Of a DNA stretch of 64,000 nt, positions 48,143 through 56,603 are shown piece by piece. Positions within the stretch are counted from its first letter, which is position 1. Each line of letters begins with the position of its first letter. The translations under genes were made by a program, and so were the position numbers. This stretch comes from Palsa-465 sp963800475 (lineage in GTDB: Bacteria; Actinomycetota; Thermoleophilia; Solirubrobacterales; Solirubrobacteraceae), in contig CAWDAZ010000002.1 in the NCBI GenBank assembly GCA_963800475.1, forward strand, positions 310,001 to 374,000, given 5' to 3'. A model generated the notes under the pieces. It was not told the DNA's origin and searched no databases. It worked only from the letters and a program-made list of their open reading frames with translations.

Positions 48143-49681
48143 ATGGAGCGTAAGTGGTGGACGCTGCTCATCGTCTGTGTCGGGACGTTCATGCTGCTGC
48201 TGGACATCACGATCGTGAACGTCGCGCTCCCGAAGATCGCGAGCGACCTGCACGCGAGCTTCTCGGACATCCAGTGGGTGATCGACGCGTACGCGCTGAC
48301 GCTCGCGTCGGTGCTGCTGACCGCGGGCACGCTGGCCGACCTTTACGGACGCCGGCGCATGTACGCGATCGGGTTGACGCTGTTCTCGCTCGCGTCGCTG
48401 CTGTGCGCGCTGTCGCCCAGCGCGCTGTTCCTGATCATCGCCCGTGGCGTTCAGGGGATCGGCGGCGCGATCATGTTCGCGACCGCGCTGGCGCTGCTCG
48501 CGCAGGAGTTCCACGGGCGCGACCGCGCCACCGCGTTCGGGACCTGGGGCGCGGTGATCGCCGCTTCCGCGGCCGTCGGCCCGCTGCTCGGCGGCGCGCT
48601 CACCGAGGGCTTCGGGTGGTCGTCGATCTTCTACATCAACGTCCCGATCGGCCTGGTTGCCGCCGTGCTGACGGAGATGAAGCTCGCCGAGTCCCGCGAC
48701 CCGTCGCACCGGCGGCTGGACTGGTTCGGAACCGTGACGTTCACCACGTCGCTGTTCACGTTTGTGCTGGCGATCATCCGCGGCAACACCGACGGCTGGA
48801 CGAGCACGAAGATCGTGGCGCTGTTCGTGGTGGCGGCCGTCGCGATGATCCTGTTCCTGATCTCGCAGTTCGTCGAGGAGCAGCCGATGTTCGACCTGCA
48901 GCTGTTCCGCAAGCCGACCTTCGACGGCGCCGCGCTCGTCGCGCTCACGTTGTCCGCCGCGATGTTCGCGATGTTCCTGTACCTCACGCTCTACATCCAG
49001 ACGTTGCTCGGCTACTCACCGCTCCAGACCGGCGTCCGCTTCCTGCCGTTCACCGTCGTGTCGTTCTTCGCCGCGGCGGCGACGGGCAGGCTGTCTGACA
49101 GAGTCCCGGTGCGCGTGTGGCTGGGAGGCGGCCTCGCGATGGTTGGGCTCGGCCTGCTGCTGATGCGCGGACTGACGCCGACGTCGAGCTGGACCACGCT
49201 GCTGCCCGGCTTCATCATCGCGGGCGCGGGCGTCGGGTTCGTCAACCCCGCGCTGGCAAGCGCCGCGATCGGGGTCGTGCCGCCTCAGCGCAGCGGGATG
49301 GCGTCGGGGATCAACAACACCTTCCGCCAGGTCGGAACCGCGACCGGAATCGCCGTGCTCGGGGCGATCTTCGAGAGCACGATCTCGAGTGACCTCGCGC
49401 CCAAGCTGGTGGGAACCCCAGCGGCGGGGCACGCCGGCCAGATCGCGCACGCGGTCGCCGCGGGTGGGACTCAGCAGGTGCTCGCCGCGACGCCGGCGGC
49501 GATCCGCCCCCAGGCGTCGGCTGCGATCCACGTCGCGTTCACCCAGGCGATGAATGAGATCCTCCTGATCGGGGCGATCGTCGCGCTTGCGGGGGCGGCT
49601 CTCGCCGCCGTGCTGGTGCGCTCACGGGATTTCGCCACGTACGGAGTCGGCGAGCCCGCCGCCGCGGCGGCGCATGGATAG
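48143..49681 (+). CDS. MFS drug exporter of the DHA2/EmrB (14-helix) type
   Basis: 512 residues. Opens with MERKWWTLLIVCVGTFMLLL then DITIVNVALPKI, the DHA2 motif D1 in helix 1. LADLYGRRRMYAIGLTLF is motif A. TFGTWGAVIAASAAVGPLLG is motif C. In all about 14 membrane helices, with conserved INVPIGL. Members expel drugs or metabolites using the proton gradient. Ribosome binding site AGGAG is very close to the ATG (3 nt), and TAGGAT ends 9 nt upstream. No TetR-type regulator is next to it. Confidence 0.9.
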   Translation: MERKWWTLLIVCVGTFMLLLDITIVNVALPKIASDLHASFSDIQWVIDAYALTLASVLLTAGTLADLYGRRRMYAIGLTLFSLASLLCALSPSALFLIIARGVQGIGGAIMFATALALLAQEFHGRDRATAFGTWGAVIAASAAVGPLLGGALTEGFGWSSIFYINVPIGLVAAVLTEMKLAESRDPSHRRLDWFGTVTFTTSLFTFVLAIIRGNTDGWTSTKIVALFVVAAVAMILFLISQFVEEQPMFDLQLFRKPTFDGAALVALTLSAAMFAMFLYLTLYIQTLLGYSPLQTGVRFLPFTVVSFFAAAATGRLSDRVPVRVWLGGGLAMVGLGLLLMRGLTPTSSWTTLLPGFIIAGAGVGFVNPALASAAIGVVPPQRSGMASGINNTFRQVGTATGIAVLGAIFESTISSDLAPKLVGTPAAGHAGQIAHAVAAGGTQQVLAATPAAIRPQASAAIHVAFTQAMNEILLIGAIVALAGAALAAVLVRSRDFATYGVGEPAAAAAHG

Positions 49682-49738
49682 CCCGGCGGGTTACATGGTC
49701 CTTCACGCGGCCGCGCCGGATTCCGCCACGACACCGGT

Positions 49739-49765
49739 CCCGTGAACGTGTCTCGTGAACACGGG
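49739..49765. promoter_or_regulatory. repeat motif upstream of the alpha/beta hydrolase, possible operator
   Basis: CCCGTG (49739-49744) and CACGGG (49760-49765) form an inverted pair, and GTGAAC occurs twice between them as a direct repeat 12 bp apart. It lies in the 141-base gap before 49823, which has no other visible feature. Confidence 0.3.
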
Positions 49766-49822
49766 ATCAATAGAAGGTCCGACTCCAGAGGCAGAATCAA
49801 TCAGCCGATGAGGTCCTGACAG

Positions 49823-50686
49823 ATGATTCAACCTCTCTTTGAACACCGACTCGAGCTGGCCGGATACGCCACGCGAGTGCTCGAGCTCGAGGGCGACGGG
49901 GTTCCGATCGTCATGTTCCACGGCTACGCCGACAGTGCCGACACGTGGCGTCAGTCGCTGGCGCTGCTCGGCCGGCGGGGTCATCGGGCGATTGCGGTCG
50001 ACCTGCCGGGCTTCGGGACCGCCGACCCGCTCACCAGCGACCCGGTGCTCCCGCAGCTCGACGCGTTCGCGAGGGCCGCGGTCGAGTATCTGGGCGGACG
50101 GCGGCGCAAGGTGATCGCCGTCGGAAACTCACTGGGCGGGTGTGTGTCGCTGCGGCTCGCCGAGCGGTCGGGAAACCTGCTCGATGGAGTGGTCGCGGTG
50201 GCGCCGGCGGGCCTCGAGATGAGCCGCCTGCTGTCGCTCGTCGAGCGCGACCCGGTGCTCCGCTCGCTGCTTGCACTGCCCACTCCGGTCCCCCCGATGG
50301 TGATCCGCGCTGCGGTCGCCCGGCTGTACCGCCAGCTCGCGTTCGCGGTCCCCAGCGCGATCGAGCCCGCTGTGATCGAGACATTCTGCGCGCATCACCG
50401 CGACCGGGCGACGGTGGCGGCGTACCTGGCGACGGCGCGCCGGCTGGTCCGGGAGCTCCGCGCGCCGTTCGAGCTGGACCGGATCTCCAACCGGGTGCTG
50501 CTCGTGTGGGGCGATCGCGACCGGCTCGTGTTCCATCGCGGCGCCAGCCTGATCCTCGACGCGGTGCCCGGCGCGCGTCTCGAGCTGCTCCGTGGGATCG
50601 GCCACTGTCCGCAGGTCGAGGTCCCGGAGCGCTTCACCGAGCTGCTGCTCGACTTCAGCGACCAGCCCCACGCCCTCGCGGCGTGA
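49823..50686 (+). CDS. alpha/beta-fold hydrolase
   Basis: 287 residues with a complete catalytic triad: nucleophile Ser in VGNSLGGCV, Asp in VWGDRDRLVF, His in GIGHCPQVEVPE. The oxyanion region is VMFHGYADSADTW. No signal peptide. Similar to bacterial esterase/epoxide-hydrolase-like and meta-cleavage hydrolases; the substrate cannot be named. Single gene by spacing, convergent with the carotenoid oxygenase. Confidence 0.86.
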   Translation: MIQPLFEHRLELAGYATRVLELEGDGVPIVMFHGYADSADTWRQSLALLGRRGHRAIAVDLPGFGTADPLTSDPVLPQLDAFARAAVEYLGGRRRKVIAVGNSLGGCVSLRLAERSGNLLDGVVAVAPAGLEMSRLLSLVERDPVLRSLLALPTPVPPMVIRAAVARLYRQLAFAVPSAIEPAVIETFCAHHRDRATVAAYLATARRLVRELRAPFELDRISNRVLLVWGDRDRLVFHRGASLILDAVPGARLELLRGIGHCPQVEVPERFTELLLDFSDQPHALAA

Positions 50687-50722
50687 CCGGCGCAACAGCC
50701 TGACGCGCGCCTGATCCGCGGG

Positions 50723-52141
50723 CTACCGGGCGAACTGCCCGTGGAAGCCGAACGGGATGTGGTGGGGGGCCTCCGCGCGGGCCAGCTCCTCGAGTGACAC
50801 CGCGTCGAGTACCAGCAGGAACGAGCGCTCGCTGCGGCCGTCGAGCACGACCGACAGGAGCACGCCGTCGTCCTCGCGTTCGGCTCCCGGTCGTGCCACG
50901 AACACGGGCTCTCCCGGGTAGCAGCCGTCCTCCGACCACGCGGTGGTGCACCGCTCGAGGACATCGCCCTTGACGATCTGGTCAAGCCATCCCGATCGGG
51001 ACCCCACGCCCCACACGTACCGGTAGGGGCGCTCGTTGCAGCGCCCATAGTTGATCCGGGGGAGCTCGAGCGGCTCGTCGAGCAGCCGTTCGACCGACAC
51101 GGTGCCGGCGCCGGGGTCGATCCGGAACCGTTCCACATGGGCCTGCTGTACAGGCTTGCCCTCACGCAGGCGCTCGAGATAGAGATCCTCGATCACGCCG
51201 GCATCGGCGAACGTGCAGACATCCGCGATCACCTCGTCACCATCCTCGTAGGCGTTGACGTGGTGGAACGCGAACCGTGGCTCGGCGGTGAACGGCCCGA
51301 CTACGCGGCCGTCGGTCCGGTCGAACAGGTGGAAGCGGGTCCCAAGCTCGGGCTTCCACCGGTAGTTCTCGATGTAGGGTCGCCCGCTGGTCACGAGCGA
51401 CAGGGGATTGACGACGAGCGGGAACTCCGCGAGCACGAGCCAGCGGGGAGTCAGCCCGAACGAGTGCATATAGGCGGGTCTGCGCACCGGCATCGACCCG
51501 ATCGAGTCGGGCGAGGCGGCATCGGGGCGCAGCACGAAGAACCTGTAGGTGCTCCTCGGGCCGAGCTTCGCCGCGTAGTTGAGCATCCCCTTGCTCGCCC
51601 GGTCCAGGTGGGGGTGGGCGGTCGTGAGGTGACCGGGCACCTCGTAGGCGACCCCTGCCGCCGCGAGCGTGTCCGGGTCGAACTGGACCGGGATCGGGGT
51701 CTCGGTCATTGCGATGAACCGCTCGCCGAGCTTCACCAGGTTGACGTTCGCGTTGTCGCTCAGCTTCGGCGAGAACATCGTGCTGACGCGCTGGAACAGC
51801 GAGCGGCACGGATCTGTGGCGAATTCGGAGTAGGAGATCCGGCCGGCCGCGCGGGCTGCTCGATACGCGTTTGTCTCGAGGAAGCGGTTCGCGTAGGAGA
51901 CCCTGCCGCCTCCGAAACCGAACCGATGGAGCATCGCCAGTCCGTCGAACCAGTGCCGCATCGATCGGTCGCCGACCTCCCACTGCGCCGGGCCGGTCCG
52001 GAGCAAGGATCCCTCGAGCCACGGCGGAAGCTCACCGCGGACAGGCAGCGAGTCGACGCGAGTCTCAGCCGCGAGCGACTCGAAGCCGGCGCGTGCGGTG
52101 ACGGTCGTGGTGGGGGTTGGGATGCTGGACGCCGTTCTCAT
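50723..52141 (-). CDS. carotenoid cleavage oxygenase (RPE65/CCD family)
   Basis: 472 residues. The four iron-binding His of the seven-bladed propeller are visible: TTAHPHLD, AYMHSFGLT, FAFHHVNAYEDGDEV and FGFHGQFAR at the very end. EGSLLRTGPAQWEVGD and HWFDGLAMLHRF give the typical opening. It cleaves a carbon-carbon double bond of carotenoids or stilbenes with oxygen. GGGAGGT lies 3 nt before the ATG as ribosome binding site. The divergent PadR gene 57 bases away is a likely regulator. No carotenoid synthesis genes are in the window. Confidence 0.9.
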   Translation of the reverse strand: MRTASSIPTPTTTVTARAGFESLAAETRVDSLPVRGELPPWLEGSLLRTGPAQWEVGDRSMRHWFDGLAMLHRFGFGGGRVSYANRFLETNAYRAARAAGRISYSEFATDPCRSLFQRVSTMFSPKLSDNANVNLVKLGERFIAMTETPIPVQFDPDTLAAAGVAYEVPGHLTTAHPHLDRASKGMLNYAAKLGPRSTYRFFVLRPDAASPDSIGSMPVRRPAYMHSFGLTPRWLVLAEFPLVVNPLSLVTSGRPYIENYRWKPELGTRFHLFDRTDGRVVGPFTAEPRFAFHHVNAYEDGDEVIADVCTFADAGVIEDLYLERLREGKPVQQAHVERFRIDPGAGTVSVERLLDEPLELPRINYGRCNERPYRYVWGVGSRSGWLDQIVKGDVLERCTTAWSEDGCYPGEPVFVARPGAEREDDGVLLSVVLDGRSERSFLLVLDAVSLEELARAEAPHHIPFGFHGQFAR

Positions 52142-52185
52142 AGTACCTCCCGAATCGTACGAGGCGAATGATCTGGACCGTACTG

Positions 52186-52191
52186 TAGGAT
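52186..52191 (+). promoter_or_regulatory. -10-like box for the padR gene
   Basis: TAGGAT ends 7 nt before GTG 52199; no ribosome binding site. The 57-base divergent gap would also hold any PadR operator, but I see no clear palindrome. Confidence 0.4.
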
Positions 52192-52198
52192 CGACACC

Positions 52199-52723
52199 GT
52201 GTCAACCCGCCGCTTGACCGACACCTCCTACGCGGTGCTGGGCCTCGTCGAGCGCTGTCAGCCGGTCACCCCCTACCAGCTCAAGCAGGTGGCCGAGATC
52301 AGCATCGTTCACTTCTGGTCGATCCCGCACACGCAGATCTACACCGAGTGCACGCGCCTGGCGGAGGCCGGCCTACTCGAAGAGCAGCGCGAGCAGACGG
52401 GGCGGAGACGACGCCTCTACACGTTGTCCGAGGCCGGGCGCGAAGCGCTCGACGAATGGCTTGCCGATCCCGAGACGGCGCTATACGAGCTGCGTGACCC
52501 GGGCCTGCTCAAGCTGTTCTGCGGGGCGGACCCGACGCGGCTCGCCGAATCACAGCTCCCGCGACACGAGCGGCGGCTCGAGCTCTACGAGCAGCTGTGG
52601 GCGCAAGAGGAGATGCCCGACAGCATGCGACTCGCGCTCGAGAGCGGACTCGGCCACGAGCGCGAGTACGTGCGGTTCTGGTCGCGGGTGCTCGAGGGGC
52701 GGTCCGCCGCCGAGCGCCGCTAG
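52199..52723 (+). CDS. PadR-family transcriptional regulator
   Basis: 174 residues, GTG start. N-terminal winged helix: TDTSYAVLGLVERCQPVTPY, QLKQVAEISIVHFWSIPHTQ, LEEQREQTGRRRRLYTLSEAGREAL, typical of PadR. The C-terminal half is a helical dimerisation domain (Vir_act_alpha_C type) with LPRHERRLELYEQLW. PadR proteins repress neighbours until a small, often phenolic, ligand binds. The divergent carotenoid oxygenase is the obvious target. Confidence 0.88.
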   Translation: MSTRRLTDTSYAVLGLVERCQPVTPYQLKQVAEISIVHFWSIPHTQIYTECTRLAEAGLLEEQREQTGRRRRLYTLSEAGREALDEWLADPETALYELRDPGLLKLFCGADPTRLAESQLPRHERRLELYEQLWAQEEMPDSMRLALESGLGHEREYVRFWSRVLEGRSAAERR

Positions 52724-52731
52724 GAACCGAG

Positions 52732-53511
52732 CTAGTCGTCGAACTCCCCGGCGTACAGCGCGAACACCGCGCCCTGCGGATCCCGGACGACCGCGAACCG
52801 GCCCGGCCCGATCGACATTGGCCCGGCGAGCTTCGATCCTCCCAGCTCCTCGACCTTCGTGGCCGCCCCGTCGATGTCGTCGGTCCCGAAGTAGACCAGC
52901 CAGTTCGGAGGCTCCTCCGGCATCTGCGGCCTGATCCCGCCGTTCGAGCGTCCGTCGGCGGACTTGACCACGAGGTACGGGAACGACCCGCTCTCCATCC
53001 GCTCGGTCGTCCACCCGAACAGGTCGCCGTAGAAGCCGGCCGACGCGTCGACGTCGGGCGACGCGAGCTCGTTCCAGGTGAAGGCGCCGGGGACGTTGAC
53101 CAGCGCCGCGCCGATGTGGCTCCTGGGCTCCCAGACCAAGAAGTAGGCCCCCTGGGGATCCTGGATCACCCCCATTCGCCCGACCTCCATCACGTCGAAC
53201 GCGCCGGCGTGGATCGTCGCGCCGAGCTGCTTGGCGCGTGCCAACGTGTCGTCGGCGCTGTCGACCGTGATGTAGGAATTCCACATCGGAGGGGCGCCCG
53301 CGTCGCGCTGCTGCGGCGGCTGCGGCGACACCGCGGCCACATCCTTCCCGTCAAGCTTCATCAGCGAGTAGACAATCCCCTCGCCGGGCGCCTGATCATC
53401 GGCCTGCCACCCGAACAGCGCGCCGTAGAACCGCTTGCCCGCCTGATGATCGGTGGTCGTCAGCTCCGGCCACGAGAAGACGCCGTTGGAGTACTTCGTT
53501 CGTTCGCCCAT
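52732..53511 (-). CDS. two-domain VOC (glyoxalase-like) protein
   Basis: 259 residues from ATG 53511. Two tandem VOC domains: FSWPELTTTDHQAGKRFYGA with LFGWQ, and FTWNELASPDVDASAGFYGD with LFGWT, each ending in a VIQDPQGAYFLVW/VVRDPQGAVFALY strand. Such duplicated proteins bind hydrophobic antibiotics or small molecules, or are of unknown function (resembling CFP30B of mycobacteria). Metal ligands are not obvious. The longer open frame upstream lacks domain likeness. Stop lies 8 bases after the padR stop, convergent. Confidence 0.82.
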   Translation of the reverse strand: MGERTKYSNGVFSWPELTTTDHQAGKRFYGALFGWQADDQAPGEGIVYSLMKLDGKDVAAVSPQPPQQRDAGAPPMWNSYITVDSADDTLARAKQLGATIHAGAFDVMEVGRMGVIQDPQGAYFLVWEPRSHIGAALVNVPGAFTWNELASPDVDASAGFYGDLFGWTTERMESGSFPYLVVKSADGRSNGGIRPQMPEEPPNWLVYFGTDDIDGAATKVEELGGSKLAGPMSIGPGRFAVVRDPQGAVFALYAGEFDD

Positions 53512-53567
53512 GGCGCCGACCCTAACACCAGCCACGCGGCTGATGGGTCCACTCGGTGAACGCCGAA

Positions 53568-53573
53568 TAGACT
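53568..53573 (+). promoter_or_regulatory. -10-like box for the cupin gene
   Basis: TAGACT ends 8 nt before ATG 53582 with no ribosome binding site. Confidence 0.45.
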
Positions 53574-53581
53574 CACGAGTG

Positions 53582-53968
53582 ATGCCTGATTTCTCGAAGG
53601 CGAACCTCAGGGAGGTCGAGGATGCAGCGGCGGAGCGGGGCCCCGATATCGAGGCCAGGTTAGCCCGCAAGCAGCTCGACTCCGAGCACCTGGGCGTGAG
53701 CTACTTCCGGTATGGGCCGGGCTACCGGTCCCCGATCGGCCACCGCCACCGCGAGCAGGAGGAGGCCTACGTGGTCGTCGGCGGCTCCGGTCGGGTGCGA
53801 CTCGACGACGAGATCGTCGAGCTCGGTCAGTGGGACGTCGTTCGCGTCGCACCGAGCGTGGTCCGCTCGTTCGAGGGCGGCCCCGACGGGCTCGAGCTGA
53901 TCGCGATCGGCTCCGACCGTCCCGAGGGCGGCGACGGGGAGATGATCCCCGACCACTGGAGCGAGTAG
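53582..53968 (+). CDS. single-domain cupin protein
   Basis: 128 residues. Cupin motif 1 is GHRHREQEEAYVVVGGSG (HxH...E with a Gly-containing turn) and motif 2 is around VVRVAPSVVRSFEGG, where the usual His is replaced by Arg or is absent. It may bind a metal through the first motif only. Cytoplasmic; no partner is indicated. This is not RmlC: it lacks the epimerase features. Confidence 0.8.
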   Translation: MPDFSKANLREVEDAAAERGPDIEARLARKQLDSEHLGVSYFRYGPGYRSPIGHRHREQEEAYVVVGGSGRVRLDDEIVELGQWDVVRVAPSVVRSFEGGPDGLELIAIGSDRPEGGDGEMIPDHWSE

Positions 53969-54038
53969 CTCCCGAGGCGGCGGCTGCTCCTGACCGCGGC
54001 GCGGCCGGCCGGCTGCGCGTGGCCGCGCGGCGGACGGC

Positions 54039-54044
54039 TACTCT
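54039..54044 (+). promoter_or_regulatory. -10-like box for rmlD-rmlB
   Basis: TACTCT ends 9 nt before ATG 54054; no ribosome binding site is visible. Confidence 0.45.
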
Positions 54045-54053
54045 GACCCACCG

Positions 54054-54896
54054 ATGCGACTGCTGATCACCGGCGCGGCGGGCATGCTCGGGCAGGACGT
54101 CGTCGCGGCGGCGCTCGCCGCCGGGCACGACCCGGTGGCGCTGTCACGCGCCGAGCTCGACATCACCGACGCCGAGGCCGTCGACGCGGCGGTCGACGGC
54201 GTGAAGCCGGACGCCGTCGTCAACTGCGCGGCGTGGACGAACGTCGACGGCGCCGAGGCCAACGAGCCCGAAGCGGTCGCGGTCAACGGCGAAGGGGCTG
54301 GGCACGTCGCCGCCGCGGCGGCGCGCGGCGGCGCGTGGACCGTCCACGTCTCGAGCGACTACGTGTTCGACGGCGAGCGCCGCGAGCCGTATCTCGAGTC
54401 CGCCCCCACGAACCCCGCCTCCGCGTACGGGCGCTCGAAGCTCGCGGGCGAGCACGCGGTGGCCGAGTCGGCGCCGGGACTCAGCACGGTCGTGCGTTCC
54501 TCGTGGTTGTTCGGGGCCGGCGGCCCGTGCTTCCCGGCGACGATCCTGCAGCTGGCCTCCGGCCGCAGCGAGCTCACTGTGGTCGACGACCAGGTGGGCT
54601 GCCCGACGTTCACCGGCCACCTCGCCCCGGCGCTCGTCGAGCTGTGCACGACGCGCCGGCCGGGCGTGCTGCACGTGGCGGGGTCGGGCCGCTGCTCGTG
54701 GTTTGAGTTCGCGACCGCGATCGTGGCGGCGGCCGGGCTCGAGTGCGAAGTGCAGCCGATTCCGACCACTGACATGCCGCGCCCAGCGACGAGGCCGGCG
54801 TACAGCGTGCTGCGCACCGAGCGCGGCGCTCCGCAGCTCCCCGAGTGGCAACTGGGGCTGGAGCAGTACATGGCGCTGAGGATCCCGGCGCGATGA
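54054..54896 (+). CDS. rmlD: dTDP-4-dehydrorhamnose reductase
   Basis: 280 residues. NAD(P) motif GAAGMLGQ at 6-13, NCAAWTNVDGAE, VSSDYVFDGE, and catalytic YGRSKLAGE (Tyr-xxx-Lys). The C-terminal substrate part includes PAYSVLRTERG. It performs the last step of dTDP-L-rhamnose synthesis. The stop overlaps rmlB (ATGA). rmlA lies 10 kb away on the other strand and rmlC is not in the window. Confidence 0.92.
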   Translation: MRLLITGAAGMLGQDVVAAALAAGHDPVALSRAELDITDAEAVDAAVDGVKPDAVVNCAAWTNVDGAEANEPEAVAVNGEGAGHVAAAAARGGAWTVHVSSDYVFDGERREPYLESAPTNPASAYGRSKLAGEHAVAESAPGLSTVVRSSWLFGAGGPCFPATILQLASGRSELTVVDDQVGCPTFTGHLAPALVELCTTRRPGVLHVAGSGRCSWFEFATAIVAAAGLECEVQPIPTTDMPRPATRPAYSVLRTERGAPQLPEWQLGLEQYMALRIPAR

Positions 54897-55888
54897 AGCT
54901 GCTCGTCTGCGGTGGCGCGGGGTTCATCGGCTCGACGTTCGTCCGCACGCGGCTGCGCGAGCACGGCGACCAGGTCACGGTGCTCGACAAGCTCACCTAC
55001 GCCGGCCGCAAGGAGAACCTCCACGACGTGATCGAGGAGATCGAGTTCGTCCATGGCGCGATCGAGGACTCCGCGGCCGTCGCGACCGCCGCCGGCGGCT
55101 GCGACGCGATTGTCAACTTCGCGGCCGAGACCCACGTCGACCGCTCGATTCACGGTCCCGAGGCGTTCATCATCACCAACATGCAGGGCACCCACGTGCT
55201 GCTCGAGGCCGCGCGCGAGCGCGGCCTTCGCTACGTGCAGGTTTCGACCGACGAGGTGTACGGCTCGATCGACGCGGGCTCGTTCACGGAGTCCTCGCCG
55301 CTGGCCCCCTCGAGCCCGTACAGCGCGACCAAGACCGGAGCGGACCTGCTTGTCAGCGCCTACTTCCACACCTACGGGCTCGAGACCACGATCTGCCGCG
55401 GCTCGAACAACTACGGGCCCTACCAGTATCCGGAGAAGATGATTCCGCTGATGATCCTCAACGCGCTCGCGGGCGATCATCTCCCCGTTTACGGCGACGG
55501 CCGCAACGTCCGCAACTGGATCTACACGGAGGACTTCTCGCGCGGGATCGGCCACGCGCTCGAGCACGGCGAACCCGGCGAGGTCTACAACTGCGGCGGC
55601 CCCGACGAGTGCGAGAACATCGAGGTCATCAGGCGGATCGTCGCGATGTGCGGCGCCGAGCAGTCGCTGATCGAGTTCGTCACCGACCGCCCCGGGCACG
55701 ACCGCCGCTACTCGCTGTCCTCGCAGAAGCTGAACGCGCTCGGCTGGGAGCCGCGTGTGCGCTTCGAGGAGGGGCTGGCGCTGACCGTCGACTGGTACCG
55801 CGCCAACGAGTGGTGGTGGGGGCCGATCCGGTCGGGCGAGTACCGCGACTACTACGAGCGCCACTACGGCCGCGCGCTGAAGCGCTAG
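54893..55888 (+). CDS. rmlB: dTDP-glucose 4,6-dehydratase
   Basis: 331 residues. GGAGFIGS cofactor motif at 7-14, NFAAETHVDRSI, VSTDEVYGS with the catalytic Asp-Glu pair, YSATKTGAD (Tyr-xxx-Lys), SNNYGPYQYPEK and RNWIYTEDF. It converts dTDP-glucose to dTDP-4-keto-6-deoxyglucose, between RmlA and RmlC/RmlD. Translationally coupled to rmlD. Together they imply rhamnose or another deoxysugar in the cell envelope. Confidence 0.95.
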   Translation: MKLLVCGGAGFIGSTFVRTRLREHGDQVTVLDKLTYAGRKENLHDVIEEIEFVHGAIEDSAAVATAAGGCDAIVNFAAETHVDRSIHGPEAFIITNMQGTHVLLEAARERGLRYVQVSTDEVYGSIDAGSFTESSPLAPSSPYSATKTGADLLVSAYFHTYGLETTICRGSNNYGPYQYPEKMIPLMILNALAGDHLPVYGDGRNVRNWIYTEDFSRGIGHALEHGEPGEVYNCGGPDECENIEVIRRIVAMCGAEQSLIEFVTDRPGHDRRYSLSSQKLNALGWEPRVRFEEGLALTVDWYRANEWWWGPIRSGEYRDYYERHYGRALKR

Positions 55889-55894
55889 CCGTCG

Positions 55895-56599
55895 GTGCCC
55901 GGCAGCCCCCACGACAGCCTCCGAACGCTCGACCGCGAGGTGGTGAGCTGCCGCCGGTGCCCGCGGCTGGTCGCGTGGCGCGAGGAGGTCGCCCGAGTCA
56001 AGCGCGCCTCGTACGCGAACGAGCGCTACTGGGCCCGCCCGGTGACGGGGTTCGGCGACCCCGACGCCAAGCTGCTGATCCTCGGACTCGCCCCGGCGGC
56101 GCACGGCGGCAACCGCACCGGCCGGATCTTCACCGGCGACCGTTCCGGCGACTGGCTGTTCGCGGCGCTGTGGCGCGCGGGGTACGCCAACCAGCAGATG
56201 TCGGTCTCCCGCGATGACGGGCTCGCGCTGACGGACTGCTACATCACCGCCGCGGTCCGGTGCGCGCCGCCCGCCAACCGACCGCTCCCCTCGGAGCGCG
56301 ACAACTGCCAGCCGTACCTCCTGCGAGAGCTGGCGTTGCTCGCGGGCGTGCGCGTGATCATGTGCCTCGGCGGCTTTGCGTGGGACGTGGCGCTGCGCGC
56401 GGCGGCCGCGCTCGGCGAGCCCGTCCCGCGCCCGCGCCCGCGCTTCGCCCACGGCGCCACAACCGATCTCCGCCGCTGGATTCTGCTCGGTTGCTACCAC
56501 CCCAGCCAGCAGAACACGTTCACCGGCCGGCTGACCGAGCAGATGCTCGACGCGGTGCTGTTGACGGCAGGGAAATTGGCCGCGAACGGAGTACCCTAG
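55895..56599 (+). CDS. type 5 uracil-DNA glycosylase (UDGb family)
   Basis: 234 residues, GTG start 6 bases after rmlB. [4Fe-4S] ligands Cys19 and Cys22 in SCRRCPRL, with two further Cys in VRCAPP and DNCQPYL. Family motifs GLAPAAHGGNRTGRIFTG and CYHPSQQNTFTGRLT are typical of UDGb (Mycobacterium UdgB, Thermus UDGb), which removes uracil, hypoxanthine and other damaged bases. Its placement near Lhr may reflect a repair neighbourhood. Confidence 0.9.
   Translation: MPGSPHDSLRTLDREVVSCRRCPRLVAWREEVARVKRASYANERYWARPVTGFGDPDAKLLILGLAPAAHGGNRTGRIFTGDRSGDWLFAALWRAGYANQQMSVSRDDGLALTDCYITAAVRCAPPANRPLPSERDNCQPYLLRELALLAGVRVIMCLGGFAWDVALRAAAALGEPVPRPRPRFAHGATTDLRRWILLGCYHPSQQNTFTGRLTEQMLDAVLLTAGKLAANGVP
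56592..56597 (+). promoter_or_regulatory. -10-like box for the SpoIIE gene
   Basis: TACCCT ends 6 nt before GTG 56604 and lies in the last codons of the glycosylase gene. Confidence 0.35.
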
Positions 56600-56603
56600 G
56601 CGC

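Noticed and set aside
53582..53968. Cupin gene as the missing rmlC next to rmlD-rmlB
   Set aside because: At 128 residues it is too short and lacks the epimerase active-site pattern; its second cupin motif is degenerate.
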